A stretch of 64,000 bases of DNA from the NCBI GenBank assembly GCA_016703535.1, contig JADJBV010000001.1:1984001-2048000 (forward strand), in the 5' to 3' direction. The stretch is from Deltaproteobacteria bacterium. Lineage in GTDB: Bacteria; Myxococcota; Kuafuiibacteriia; Kuafuiibacteriales; Kuafuiibacteriaceae. The notes under the pieces are model-generated. The model was not told the DNA's origin. It saw only the letters and a program-made list of their open reading frames with translations, and did not search any database. Of this stretch, positions 32,802 to 41,916 are shown one piece after another. Each line of letters starts with the position of its first letter. The first letter of the stretch is position 1. The position numbers and the translations under genes were made by a program.

Positions 32802-34547
32802 TCAGCCCAGCCGGCAGAGCACGATGCCGAGGAAGCGAGGGTCTATCTCACTCGCTCCTACCAGCGGCAACAAGGCCTGCCGCAAGGCCTCGGCGCCCGC
32901 TTGCCCGCGGGCCACCAAGGCCGCGGGTTGTCCGGCCAACCGGGCCGCCACCTCGGCCGCCAGGGCCTCGGGTTCGGCCGGCCCCACCCGATCGGCCAGA
33001 TCCAACAAGGCCTCGGCGCCCAAGGCCACCGGGCGGAAGGCTTGACCCAGCAGGGCCTGGGCGGTGGCGGTCGCGATCAACACCTGGGTGCTCCGTTCGT
33101 GGGGCGGCGGGATCACCACCCCCAGCTCGGCGCCGTCCTTCCACTCCAAGCTCTCCATCGCCTGGGCCAGCGCCTCCCACGACTCGACCCACAACCGGGC
33201 CGCGTCCAGCTCGGCCCCGCTGCCGAAGGCCCTCGGCGGCGCCAACCCTTGGGTTTCGTCGAGGCCAACACCCATGGCCTGGGCCAAGCCGGCCCCGCTC
33301 GCCAAACTCGCCGCCACCTTGTCGAGGACCGGCGCATATCGAGGACGCCGCTTGCTCAAGGCCTCGAGGACCGCTTGTTCGGCGCCGTCCAACTTCAACT
33401 TGCCCGCCAAGGCCTTGGCCCGAGACGCCAGGCGCACCGTCACCGTGTAGCCCGCGCGAAACAGCTCCGAGAGGTGAAAGCCGGTCAGCCGCGCCGCCGC
33501 GATCTCCACCGCGTGTTCCCGGGGCGCCTGATACGCCAAGGCGATCTCCAGATAACCGCGCAGCGCCAAAAGTGAGGCCCTGAGGCCGACCAGATCACCC
33601 GGCTCTCGTCCATCGGCGATCAAGATCGCGTTGGCCGCCGGCACCAGATCCCCTTCGATCCGCCGAACCAAGCTGTCGTCGCCCAAGGTGGCCATCGCCC
33701 GATCGAAGAGGCTGCCCTCAAGTACCTGGGCGTAGAGCGCCGGCAGTTGCTCCTCCAAGATCGGCGCCGGGGAGAGCACCGGTGGGTGTTCGAGCTTCGC
33801 CAGATCGAACAGCCCATAGATCTCCAAGGCCCGCTCGTACGGCGGAAAGCCCAGATCCTCGAGCCGAGCGGTGCGAAACCGCAGGGCGTCTTCTTCCAAA
33901 GTGGAGCTGAGATCGTTGGACGCGAGCCGCAGCGCCCCAGCGATGTACTCCCAGTCTTCGTCTTTGTAGAGCTCGTCGATCAGCTCCAAGATCGCCTTAC
34001 GTTCTTCTTCGTCGACGGGCCGGTCCGAGTCGCCGTCGTCCAGCTCGTCCACCGCCCGGGCCGCGATCACGAAGCGACCGTCCGGGGTGTCCACCAGCGG
34101 GAGGATCCCTTCGGCGGGTTCCTGCAGCCAAGCGGGGGGATCTTCCCCGGTGTCTTCGTCGTCTTTGGGCTTGAGCGCGACGAAAAGGCGCCGCCGAAAC
34201 AAGAGCGCCAGGGCCTCCAGATCCAGGCAACGGGCCGCCACCGAAAGTTGCTCGGTTTTGGCCTCCCGAAAGGCCCGCAACCAGATCAACAGGTCGGGGA
34301 TCTCGAACTGATGGTGATGCCAGATCTCGAGGTCCAGGATCGCCTTCACCTGATGGGGCTCCAGCAACGCCAACACGGGCAGGGAATCTTCCAGCCCGAT
34401 CTCCTTGACCGCGTAGTACGCCTCAACCTCGGTCAAGGCCCTGATCCGCTCGTCGGCCCGCTCGTCCCGCAGCAGCTCGAGGGACTGGCGGCGCAAGTTG
34501 GCCTGCTTCAACGTCAGGGCCCACGGACCGTCTTTGGGCTCACTCAT
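32802..34547 (-). CDS. DUF6178-like protein of unknown function
   Basis: The 581-residue protein starts MSEPKDGPWALTLKQANLRR. The N-terminal region (TEVEAYYAVKEIGLEDSLPVLALLEPHQV then LDLEIWHHHQFEI and LIWLRAF) resembles what I recall of the DUF6178 family, found mainly in deltaproteobacteria; this is memory, not a search. It is almost entirely helical, without signal or membrane segment, and acidic in the first third. The role is unknown. It is divergent from sdhC with about 90 bp between start codons and precedes a receptor kinase by 15 bp. Confidence 0.75.
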   Translation of the reverse strand: MSEPKDGPWALTLKQANLRRQSLELLRDERADERIRALTEVEAYYAVKEIGLEDSLPVLALLEPHQVKAILDLEIWHHHQFEIPDLLIWLRAFREAKTEQLSVAARCLDLEALALLFRRRLFVALKPKDDEDTGEDPPAWLQEPAEGILPLVDTPDGRFVIAARAVDELDDGDSDRPVDEEERKAILELIDELYKDEDWEYIAGALRLASNDLSSTLEEDALRFRTARLEDLGFPPYERALEIYGLFDLAKLEHPPVLSPAPILEEQLPALYAQVLEGSLFDRAMATLGDDSLVRRIEGDLVPAANAILIADGREPGDLVGLRASLLALRGYLEIALAYQAPREHAVEIAAARLTGFHLSELFRAGYTVTVRLASRAKALAGKLKLDGAEQAVLEALSKRRPRYAPVLDKVAASLASGAGLAQAMGVGLDETQGLAPPRAFGSGAELDAARLWVESWEALAQAMESLEWKDGAELGVVIPPPHERSTQVLIATATAQALLGQAFRPVALGAEALLDLADRVGPAEPEALAAEVAARLAGQPAALVARGQAGAEALRQALLPLVGASEIDPRFLGIVLCRLG

Positions 34548-34638
34548 CGAGGGCGCCTATCGACGATCGGACGACGCCTGTCCACCAGTTCGGATTCGCT
34601 TGACTTCGACCACAGCCGGCGCTGATTGGGGTCAGCCC

Positions 34639-35265
34639 ATGAGAGTCACTTCGATCCTGCTGAAGGTGCTGATGGCCATCACCGGCCTGGCCTGGTTCGG
34701 CTTTTCGATCACCCACCTGACCGCCAACTTCCTGATCCTCAAGGGGGCCGACGCCTTCAACGGCTACGCCGAGGGCCTGGCCAAGTTTGGGCCGCTCTTG
34801 TGGGTCGCCGAGGCCGGCCTGGTGTTGTTGCTCCTGGCCCACGTGGGCTCGGCCTTCCGGGTCACCCGGATGAACAAGGTGGCCCGGCCCCAGGGTTATG
34901 TGGTCTCCCAGACCCGGGGTGAAGCCACCTTGGGTTCTCGCACCATGGCGATCGGCGGCGTGATCTTGCTGGCCTTCCTGATCATCCACGTGAAGATGTT
35001 CAAGTTCGGTGACTGGTCGGGGGGCAACGGCCTCCACGGCCTGGTGGTGCGCAGCTTCAAGAACCCGCTGATCGTCGGCGGCTACGTTTTGGCGATGATC
35101 GCCTTCGGCCTCCACCTCTCCCACGGCGTCGCCAGCGCTTTTCAGACCTTGGGCATCCTCAAGCCCTCCTGGCGCCCCCGCCTCAAGGAGATCGGCTTCT
35201 TCATCGGCTGGGCCATCGCCTTTGGCTTCGCGGCCCTGCCGATCGCGACCTTCTTCTTCGTCTGA
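34639..35265 (+). CDS. sdhC: succinate dehydrogenase cytochrome b558 subunit
   Basis: The 208-residue protein has five hydrophobic helices and heme-ligand-type His in ITHLTANF, LLAHVGSAF, LIIHVKMF and LHLSHGVASAFQ, matching the single-subunit b558-type anchor of sdhCAB/frdCAB operons. It anchors the dehydrogenase in the inner membrane and passes electrons to or from quinone. The ATG at 34639 is used; the frame open from 34498 is antisense to the DUF6178-like gene. A TTGACT hexamer at 34600-34605 might be a -35 element, but no good -10 follows. Spacing to sdhA is 26 bp. Confidence 0.93.
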   Translation: MRVTSILLKVLMAITGLAWFGFSITHLTANFLILKGADAFNGYAEGLAKFGPLLWVAEAGLVLLLLAHVGSAFRVTRMNKVARPQGYVVSQTRGEATLGSRTMAIGGVILLAFLIIHVKMFKFGDWSGGNGLHGLVVRSFKNPLIVGGYVLAMIAFGLHLSHGVASAFQTLGILKPSWRPRLKEIGFFIGWAIAFGFAALPIATFFFV

Positions 35266-35291
35266 GTCAGCAAGAGACCTGGAGCACTACG

Positions 35292-37202
35292 ATGATTCTG
35301 GATGGCAAAGTCCCCGCCGGCCCGATCGAGAAGAAGTGGGAGGAGCACCGCTTCAACCTGAAGTTGGTCAACCCGGCCAACAAACGCAAACACACGGTCA
35401 TCGTGGTCGGCACCGGCCTGGCGGGCGCCTCGGCTTCGGCCAGCCTGGCCGAACTCGGCTACAACGTCCTGACCTTTTGCTTCCACGACAGCCCGCGCCG
35501 GGCCCACAGCATCGCCGCCCAAGGCGGCATCAACGCCGCCAAAAACTACCAAAACGACGGTGACAGCGTGCACCGGCTCTTCTACGACACGGTGAAGGGC
35601 GGAGACTTCCGGGCCCGGGAGGCCAACGTCCACCGCCTCGCCGAGGTCAGCGTCAATATCATCGATCAGTGCGTGGCCCAAGGGGTGCCCTTCGCCCGCG
35701 AGTACGGCGGCGTCTTGGCCAACCGCTCCTTCGGCGGCGCTCAGGTCTCCCGTACCTTCTACGCCCGAGGCCAGACCGGTCAGCAACTGTTGATCGGCGC
35801 CTACCAGGCCCTCTCCCGGGCGGTGAGCTCGGGCAAGGTCAAGCTCCACACCAAACACGAGATGCTCGACCTGGTGATCATCAACGGCCAGGCCCGGGGC
35901 ATCATCACCCGGGACCTCGACACCGGGAAGATCGAGCGCTTCGCCGCCGACGCCGTCTGCCTGGCCACCGGCGGTTATTCGACGGTCTTTTTCCTGTCGA
36001 CCAACGCCAAAAACTGCAACGTCACCGCGACCTACCGGGCCTACAAGCGGGGCGCCTACTTCGCCAACCCCTGCTACACCCAGATCCACCCCACCTGCAT
36101 CCCGCAGAGCGGTGATCACCAAAGCAAACTCACCTTGATGAGCGAGTCGCTGCGGAACGATGGCCGGGTCTGGGTCCCCAACAAGGTCGGTGACAAACGC
36201 GGGCCCCACGAGATCCCCGACAACGAGCGGGACTATTACCTGGAGCGCAAATATCCGAGCTTCGGCAACCTGGCGCCCCGGGACATCTCGTCACGGGCCG
36301 CCAAGGAGTTGTGCGACGCGGGCAAGGGCGTGGGCCCCGGCGGCTTCGGCGTTTATCTCGACTTCCGGGACGCCATCAAGCGGGATGGCCGCAGCACCAT
36401 CGAGGCCAAATACGGCAACCTGTTTTCGATCTACCACGAGATCACCGGCGAAGACGCTTACCAGGTGCCGATGCGCATCTACCCGGCGCCCCACTACACG
36501 ATGGGCGGCCTCTGGGTGGACTACAACCTGATGAGCAACATCCCCGGCCTGTTCGTGTTGGGTGAAGCCAACTTCTCGGATCACGGCGCCAACCGGCTGG
36601 GCGCCAGCGCCCTGATGCAGGGCCTGGCCGACGGTTATTTCATCATCCCCTACACCATCGGCGGCTACATCGCTGGGACCAAGCGGGAGACGGTCGACAC
36701 CCAACACGCGGCCTTCGCCGACGCCGAAAAGTCGGTCACCGGCCAGATGGAGAAGTTGATCGCGGTCCGAGGCAAGCGGAGCGTCGACGACTTCCACCGA
36801 CAGCTGGGTAAGTTGATGTGGAACAAGTGCGGCATGGGTCGCACCGCCACCGGCCTGCAGGAGCTCCTCAAAGAGATCCCCAAGATCCGGGACGAGTTCT
36901 GGACCAACGTCAACGTCACCGGCTCGGCGGGCACCTTCAACCAGACCCTGGAGCGGGCGGGACGGGTCGCCGACTACCTGGAGTTCGCCGAGATGATGGC
37001 CCTCGACGCCTTGGAGCGGAACGAGTCCTGCGGCGGTCACTTCCGGGAGGAGTTCCAGGAGGAAGGTGAGGCCAAGCGGGACGACGAAAAGTTCCGCCAC
37101 GTCACGGCCTGGGAATACAAAGGCGTGGGCGAAAAACCGGCCCAACACATCGAGCCCCTCGAATTCGAGAACGTGAAGCTCGCGGTCCGCAGTTACAAGT
37201 AG
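35292..37202 (+). CDS. sdhA: succinate dehydrogenase / fumarate reductase flavoprotein subunit
   Basis: The 636-residue subunit contains the FAD Rossmann motif (VVGTGLAGASASASLAELG), the FAD-attachment stretch HSIAAQGGINAAKNY, dicarboxylate-site motifs (QIHPT, HYTMGGLWVDYN) and GEANFSDHGANRLGASALMQG. The length fits the long b558-associated form (about 630-650). It oxidises succinate to fumarate in the TCA cycle or the reverse. The start ATG 35292 has GGAG upstream. It sits between sdhC and sdhB, the order seen in many Bacteroidota and deltaproteobacteria. Confidence 0.96.
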   Translation: MILDGKVPAGPIEKKWEEHRFNLKLVNPANKRKHTVIVVGTGLAGASASASLAELGYNVLTFCFHDSPRRAHSIAAQGGINAAKNYQNDGDSVHRLFYDTVKGGDFRAREANVHRLAEVSVNIIDQCVAQGVPFAREYGGVLANRSFGGAQVSRTFYARGQTGQQLLIGAYQALSRAVSSGKVKLHTKHEMLDLVIINGQARGIITRDLDTGKIERFAADAVCLATGGYSTVFFLSTNAKNCNVTATYRAYKRGAYFANPCYTQIHPTCIPQSGDHQSKLTLMSESLRNDGRVWVPNKVGDKRGPHEIPDNERDYYLERKYPSFGNLAPRDISSRAAKELCDAGKGVGPGGFGVYLDFRDAIKRDGRSTIEAKYGNLFSIYHEITGEDAYQVPMRIYPAPHYTMGGLWVDYNLMSNIPGLFVLGEANFSDHGANRLGASALMQGLADGYFIIPYTIGGYIAGTKRETVDTQHAAFADAEKSVTGQMEKLIAVRGKRSVDDFHRQLGKLMWNKCGMGRTATGLQELLKEIPKIRDEFWTNVNVTGSAGTFNQTLERAGRVADYLEFAEMMALDALERNESCGGHFREEFQEEGEAKRDDEKFRHVTAWEYKGVGEKPAQHIEPLEFENVKLAVRSYK

Positions 37203-37220
37203 GAGACGAAGGTTCCCACC

Positions 37221-37991
37221 ATGAAGGTCACGCTCAAAGTCTGGAAGCAGAACGGCAAAAACGGCCAAGGCGAGCTGAAGTCCTACGAGAGCCCCGACGT
37301 CTCGCCGGACTGTTCGTTCCTCGAGATGCTCGATCTGGTGAACAACGACCTGGAGTCGAAGAACCAAGAGCCGATCGGCTTCGACTCGGACTGCCGTGAA
37401 GGCATCTGCGGCACTTGCGGCATGGTGATCAACGGCGTGGCCCACGGGCCCGGCCACGGCACCGCCACCTGCCAACTCTACATGCGCCAGTTCAAGGACG
37501 GCGACGTGTTGACGCTGGAGCCTTGGCGCGCCACCGCCTTCCCGGTGATCAAGGATCTGGTGGTCGATAGGTCGGCCTTCGATCGGATCATCCAGGCCGG
37601 CGGGTACATCTCGGTGGGCACCGGCGCCGCCCCCGACGGCAACGCCATCCCGGTGCCCAAAGAGAACGCCGATCTCGCCATGGACGCGGCGGCCTGCATC
37701 GGCTGCGGCGCGTGTGTCGCCTCCTGCAAAAACGCCAGCGCGATGTTGTTCGTCTCGGCCAAGGTCAGCCACCTGGCCCTGCTCCCCCAAGGTGAACCGG
37801 AGCGGGAGCGCCGGGTCATCGCCATGGTCGAGCAGATGGACAAGGAAGGCTTCGGCGCGTGCACCAACGAAGGTGAGTGTGAGGCCGCTTGCCCCAAGCA
37901 GATCTCCATCTCCAACATCGCGCGCCTCAACCGCGAGTACTGGCGAGCCAAGTTGCTCGAGCAGCCGGTCCGGGTCGAAAAAGGCGGCTGA
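37221..37991 (+). CDS. sdhB: succinate dehydrogenase / fumarate reductase iron-sulfur subunit
   Basis: The 256-residue protein carries the [2Fe-2S] motif CREGICGTCGMVINGVAHGP, the [4Fe-4S] motif CIGCGACVASC and the last cluster ligands CEAACPKQI. It relays electrons between SdhA flavin and the b-heme subunit. The ATG 37221 follows sdhA by 18 bp with a GGAGACGAAGG ribosome binding site. The stop at 37991 is only 8 bp from the stop of the convergent gene at 38000. Confidence 0.96.
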   Translation: MKVTLKVWKQNGKNGQGELKSYESPDVSPDCSFLEMLDLVNNDLESKNQEPIGFDSDCREGICGTCGMVINGVAHGPGHGTATCQLYMRQFKDGDVLTLEPWRATAFPVIKDLVVDRSAFDRIIQAGGYISVGTGAAPDGNAIPVPKENADLAMDAAACIGCGACVASCKNASAMLFVSAKVSHLALLPQGEPERERRVIAMVEQMDKEGFGACTNEGECEAACPKQISISNIARLNREYWRAKLLEQPVRVEKGG

Positions 37992-37999
37992 GCAGACCT

Positions 38000-40048
38000 T
38001 CAGCCCGGGCCGTACCCGCGGAAGATCAGCGCCGGCGCCGGGTGCCAAAGTTGGTGCACGGCTTCGGTCGGGTGAAATCGTCGACGGATCAAGCGGTCGT
38101 CTTCGGCGTCGATGGGCTCGTTCGAGCCCGGGCGTAGGGGCCCTGAAAATCCAGGCAAACGCCGAAGCTCCAGATCCGGCGGGATCTGGGTGTAGAGCAA
38201 CCCCGGCTGATAACGGAGCGGCTGCCGTGACTGGACCAAAAAGTAGTACCCGGGATCGTCTTGGGCCCGGCCGATCGCCGAGAAGATCTTTTGCTCGGGC
38301 CAGACCCGCTGGGCGGTGTTGATCAAGATCTGGGTCGCTTCGTCGCCGACGTCCCGATCCGACCAGAAGATCAGGACCCCTCCGGGCGCGAGCAGCCGGT
38401 CCAGGGCCATCAAGGCCTCTTCGGTGTAGAGCTTGGCGGCCCGGGCGCAGAAACCGGGGTCCACGGTCAAGACGATCAGATCGTAGCCCGGCGCCAACAC
38501 CGAAGGCGCCATGATGCCGTCCAAGGTGTGGAGCCGGACCCCCGGCCGACGCAACAAAGCGCCGTTGTCGGCGGTGAAGGCCTCGAGCAGGCGGGGCGTC
38601 AGTGGGCTGACGTCGATCACGTCGACCGAACGGAACACCGAGGCCACCGTGCCGGCGCTCCTGCCCGAACCCGCGCCCAAAACCAGGGCCCGGTTGCGCC
38701 CCGGCGTATAGGCCGCGCCCACCGCGCCGATCAGCGATTCGGCGCCGGCGTCGAGATCGATCGGGTGATAACCGTTTTGGTAAAGCCGGCGGGTCGGCGC
38801 TCGATAACTCCCGGCCAACTCGCCTGGCCCGCGGAACAGCTGCACGTCGGTGATCCCGGGTCCCCCCGGCTGGGCCGTACGAGCGACGATCGCCGCCTCC
38901 GGGACCTGGAGCGCCAGGGCCGAGGCGCCGACCCCCAACCCGATCATGATGCCCGCCCGACGGAGGCCGCCGACCAAAGGCCAAAGGAGCGGCGACAACC
39001 CCAAAGGCAACCACAACAAGGGCACCCGGGCCGAGAGGATCCCGAGCAGCACCAACCCCGCCGCGTTGCCCACCGACAACGACCAAGCCCCCGCCCCCAC
39101 CTCCCCGCGGCCGCGCGCCGAAGCCCCAAAGTGGGCCGGAAAGATCGCGCCGATCGGCAACGCCGCCGGCAAGATCAAGAATAAGAGCTGAAACACCGCG
39201 CCAGCGATCGAGGTCGGCCGGGCCGCCTCGAAGGCCCAGGCCCACAACCCAACCGACACCGCCAAGCCGAGCCCAGTGGCCCACAAGACGGTGGTCCGTG
39301 CCCAGGCCAAGGGCCCAGCCAAAAGGCCGCCCAAAAAGAGCCCGAACAACATGATCGCCACGACGGTCGGCGCCACGAAGGTGTAGGGACCAAAGGCGAG
39401 CTCGGCCAAAAACAAAAAGGCCCCTTGGGCCGAGCCGGTCACCACACCAATCACGGCCAAGGAGGTGACCCATCGGCCCGCAGCGCCGGAGAACTTCGGC
39501 AGGACCACACCCGCAAAGGCCGCAGCGCTGCAAAGGTGAACGAGGATCACGAAGACCAAGCCGCCTGGGAGTCCAAAATGTGGGTGGACGTAGAGTTCCA
39601 AGAGGATCACCGCGCCCACCGCCCCCAAGGCGTGGAGCGCGTAGCTGCGCCCGGTGCGGCCACCCCACTCGATGATCGCGGGCAGGCCGAGGCCCGCCAA
39701 AAAGGCAGGCAACGCCACCAACGCCGCCCCCAGGGTCGCGGCGGCCGCAGAAGAGCCCACCACCTGCCCCAGGGCCAAGAGCACCGGGCCCACGTGCCCC
39801 GGCAGGGCCCCCAAAGATCCCAACATCAAGAGGTGGAGGCCGGCGGCCAAGAGCTCGACCCGGGCCATGCGCCGAACCCGAAAGGCCCGGGCGCTGCCCA
39901 GGCCCATGGCCAAGATGAAGGTGGCGACCACGGTCTGGCTGGTGAGTGCGGCCGAGCCGACCACTGCGTCCAGGACCTTGAAGTACAGGGTCTCGGCTCC
40001 CAGGCCGGTCAGCCCGGCCAGGACCGCCAGCAGATCGGCCCGCCGCAC
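38000..40048 (-). CDS. polytopic membrane protein fused to a spermidine-synthase-like domain
   Basis: The 682-residue protein starts at GTG 40048 (VRRADLLAVLAGLTGLGAET). Residues 1-420 contain about twelve hydrophobic helices; residues 430-682 form a SAM-methyltransferase-like/spermidine synthase fold: RRLYQNGYHPIDLD, ALVLGAGSGRSAGTVAS, IDVSPLTPRLLEAF, RLHTLDGI and YDLIVLTVDPGF. Membrane-fused aminopropyltransferase-like proteins are widespread and of uncertain function. The usual catalytic Asp pair is not obvious, so activity is unproven. The longer frame from 40492 overlaps the divergent gene and is not family-like. Convergent with sdhB. Confidence 0.85.
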   Translation of the reverse strand: MRRADLLAVLAGLTGLGAETLYFKVLDAVVGSAALTSQTVVATFILAMGLGSARAFRVRRMARVELLAAGLHLLMLGSLGALPGHVGPVLLALGQVVGSSAAAATLGAALVALPAFLAGLGLPAIIEWGGRTGRSYALHALGAVGAVILLELYVHPHFGLPGGLVFVILVHLCSAAAFAGVVLPKFSGAAGRWVTSLAVIGVVTGSAQGAFLFLAELAFGPYTFVAPTVVAIMLFGLFLGGLLAGPLAWARTTVLWATGLGLAVSVGLWAWAFEAARPTSIAGAVFQLLFLILPAALPIGAIFPAHFGASARGRGEVGAGAWSLSVGNAAGLVLLGILSARVPLLWLPLGLSPLLWPLVGGLRRAGIMIGLGVGASALALQVPEAAIVARTAQPGGPGITDVQLFRGPGELAGSYRAPTRRLYQNGYHPIDLDAGAESLIGAVGAAYTPGRNRALVLGAGSGRSAGTVASVFRSVDVIDVSPLTPRLLEAFTADNGALLRRPGVRLHTLDGIMAPSVLAPGYDLIVLTVDPGFCARAAKLYTEEALMALDRLLAPGGVLIFWSDRDVGDEATQILINTAQRVWPEQKIFSAIGRAQDDPGYYFLVQSRQPLRYQPGLLYTQIPPDLELRRLPGFSGPLRPGSNEPIDAEDDRLIRRRFHPTEAVHQLWHPAPALIFRGYGPG

Positions 40049-40165
40049 GCCGCATCGATAGCCCGGCCGGACCCGCCCCGCCAGCCGCGCTTCCCGATCC
40101 GGGGGCGCTTCGTTATCTTGGGCGGGTTGGGATCCGGCCCGCCACCTCGCGTCGATTCGGTTTCG

Positions 40166-41188
40166 GTGCTCGATGCTCCCACGGTGGCCGAGCCCGACGA
40201 GTCCACCGTTTCGCCTGAACGCACCGCGCTGGTGCCGGCGCCGGTCTTCGATGATGAGCCCCCGGCCTTGGCCATCGGAAAGAGCCCGCCCCCCGAGGCC
40301 TTCGAGCTGGAGTCGACCACCGACTCCCAAGCCGAGTTGCCGAACTTCCCGGTCCGAGAGGCCGAGGTCCGGGCCTCCACGCCGGCGTCGGAAGAGTCCG
40401 CCGAGATCACCCGGCGGGTCTCGCCGGAGGTGGTCTCTTCGGTGCGCGCCGCCTTCGCCGATCTGCCCCGTGCCCCCAGCCCCGAACTCCACGACACGCT
40501 GCCGCCGGTGCCCGCGGGCCCGCTCTTTTCGGGCGCGGCCGAGGATCTGTCAGCAACCGCGATCGACGAACCTCTGCCGCGTTCGGTGTTGGCCGCCCTC
40601 GAGGGCCGGCGGGTCGTGGAGCGCAACACCGCCGCCCAAGCGCCGTTCGATCCGCTGGATCGGGCCGATACTCCGCCGATCGGAAAAAGGGCGCCGCTCG
40701 CGACGCCACCGCTTCGCTTGCCCGCCGCGGCCCAAGAACCACCCCTCGTGGTCCCCACGCCGCCGTCGCCCGAAGGGCTCGGCACCGCGTCTCCCGTCCC
40801 GTCGGCGCGGCCCCCGGCGTTCCCTCGCACGAAGGCCCCCGCCACGAAGCCGTCGCCGATCCAACTCAGCGAACGACGGCGAACACGAGCGGCGCTGCTG
40901 ACCCCGATGGAGGGGAGCCTCGCCCTGCTGTTCGTCGCGGTGGTGATGTACTTGCTCTCCGTCGCCCCGCCCGCAGGCTCACGGTCAGTCTCTTTGGTGA
41001 CGCGGGCTGCGCCGGAGCCTCCGCCGGTCCCAGCGCGACCTCCTCGGCCCTCCGCCGATCGCCCTCGCCCCGCACCTCCCGCCCCATTGATCCCGCCGGG
41101 CCTCTCCCCCGCCGAGACCCAAGCGGCCCTCGAGAAGTTGGCCGCCGAGGTCGGTCCCACGCCTCAGTTCGACGGTGAAGGCGAGTGA
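40166..41188 (+). CDS. Pro-rich single-span membrane protein, about 340 residues
   Basis: The frame is open far upstream, but the part antisense to 38000-40048 is not credible; a GTG at 40166 (VLDAPTVAEPDESTVSPERT) is the first reasonable start, so the N-terminus is uncertain. The protein is disordered-looking, Pro/Ala/Glu-rich, with one transmembrane helix near the C-terminal third (GSLALLFVAVVMYLLSVAPP), then a Pro-rich periplasmic linker and a short helix (SPAETQAALEKLAAEVG). It lies directly upstream of the minor pilin genes on the same strand and may belong to that system, perhaps as an assembly or regulatory protein; that is inference from position. Confidence 0.6.
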   Translation: MLDAPTVAEPDESTVSPERTALVPAPVFDDEPPALAIGKSPPPEAFELESTTDSQAELPNFPVREAEVRASTPASEESAEITRRVSPEVVSSVRAAFADLPRAPSPELHDTLPPVPAGPLFSGAAEDLSATAIDEPLPRSVLAALEGRRVVERNTAAQAPFDPLDRADTPPIGKRAPLATPPLRLPAAAQEPPLVVPTPPSPEGLGTASPVPSARPPAFPRTKAPATKPSPIQLSERRRTRAALLTPMEGSLALLFVAVVMYLLSVAPPAGSRSVSLVTRAAPEPPPVPARPPRPSADRPRPAPPAPLIPPGLSPAETQAALEKLAAEVGPTPQFDGEGE

Positions 41189-41191
41189 TGC

Positions 41192-41230
41192 GCACCCCCG
41201 AGGGTGCAGTCGGGTGCGGTGTGCACCGCA
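41192..41230. promoter_or_regulatory. paired hairpins upstream of the minor pilin operon
   Basis: GCACCC-CCGA-GGGTGC (41192-41207) follows the TGA of the membrane protein by 3 bp. TGCGGTG-TG-CACCGCA (41215-41230) is a second 7-bp-arm palindrome. The first looks like a terminator; the second could be an operator. The first pilin ATG is about 70 bp further on. No convincing sigma-54 GG-N10-GC promoter was found. Confidence 0.45.
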
Positions 41231-41301
41231 GTCCACTTCATAACTTTCGCGATTTCCCTGGCGATTGGGGCGGCGCCAGGGTTGCTACCGAGGCCGGGGC
41301 A

Positions 41302-41916
41302 ATGTCGGTACCCCACCAGCGAGGGTTCACCTTGCTCGAGGTGATGGTCACGGTGGCCATCCTCGGCATTGCCCTCGCGTTGGCCGGCCAGAGCTTCACT
41401 CAGGCCACCCACCGGGCCCGGGTCAAGAACGCGGCCGAAGGCCTGAGGGGTCGCCTGGAGTTCGCTCGCTCCTTGGCCATGGCCGCCGGCCCCCGACTGG
41501 GCACGCCCCAGTTCCGGAACTGCGTCAACGGGCTGGGCCCCAATGGGAACGACCTCGAGGTCACCATCGACCCGGGCACCAACTCCTACATCGTCCCCGT
41601 GGCCCTCCAATACGCAGGAGGGGGCCCCACCGGGGGGCAGTTCGTGGATTCGATCTGCCAGGCCTTTTCGATCGCCGATTCGGCGGAGAGCAACGGCATC
41701 GGCCAGGTCGAGGTCAACGGGGGCGGGGCGCCGGTCAACCTGGTCTTCACCGGCACCGGTCGCCTGGACGCGTTGACCCCCGGCCCAATCTTCGTGCGGG
41801 TCATCGATCCAACCTACACCAGCCGGGCCCCTGGGCTACGCATCCTGCCGTCCGGAGTGATCTGCAAGTCCACCGACCCCGCAGGCGTCGGCTGCGACGA
41901 GGACGCCCCGCCATGA
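41302..41916 (+). CDS. minor pilin, FimT/GspH type
   Basis: The 204-residue protein begins MSVPHQRGFTLLEVMVTVAI: a prepilin peptidase site (G|FTLLEV, with Glu5) and a 20-residue hydrophobic helix. The helix continues as 'QSFTQATHRARVKNAAEGLRGRLEFARSLAM', the GspH/FimT pattern. The C-terminal beta region has two Cys near its end. It should be processed by PilD and enter the pilus priming complex. The ATG 41302 was chosen because it places a seven-residue leader before the cleavage site. Its TGA overlaps the next ATG (ATGA). Confidence 0.85.
   Translation: MSVPHQRGFTLLEVMVTVAILGIALALAGQSFTQATHRARVKNAAEGLRGRLEFARSLAMAAGPRLGTPQFRNCVNGLGPNGNDLEVTIDPGTNSYIVPVALQYAGGGPTGGQFVDSICQAFSIADSAESNGIGQVEVNGGGAPVNLVFTGTGRLDALTPGPIFVRVIDPTYTSRAPGLRILPSGVICKSTDPAGVGCDEDAPP

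Noticed and set aside
34600..34628. Sigma-70 promoter for sdhC
   Set aside because: TTGACT is a fair -35 but the hexamer 17 bp downstream (TGATTG) does not resemble a -10 element.
36291..40055. 1254-codon minus-strand open frame
   Set aside because: It runs antisense to sdhA and sdhB and in the wrong frame of the spermidine-synthase-like gene; its translation is Arg/Gly/His-rich low complexity, a GC-codon shadow.
41231..41301. Sigma-54 promoter before the minor pilin genes
   Set aside because: Such promoters are known for myxobacterial pilA, but no GG-N10-GC pair with acceptable flanks was found here.
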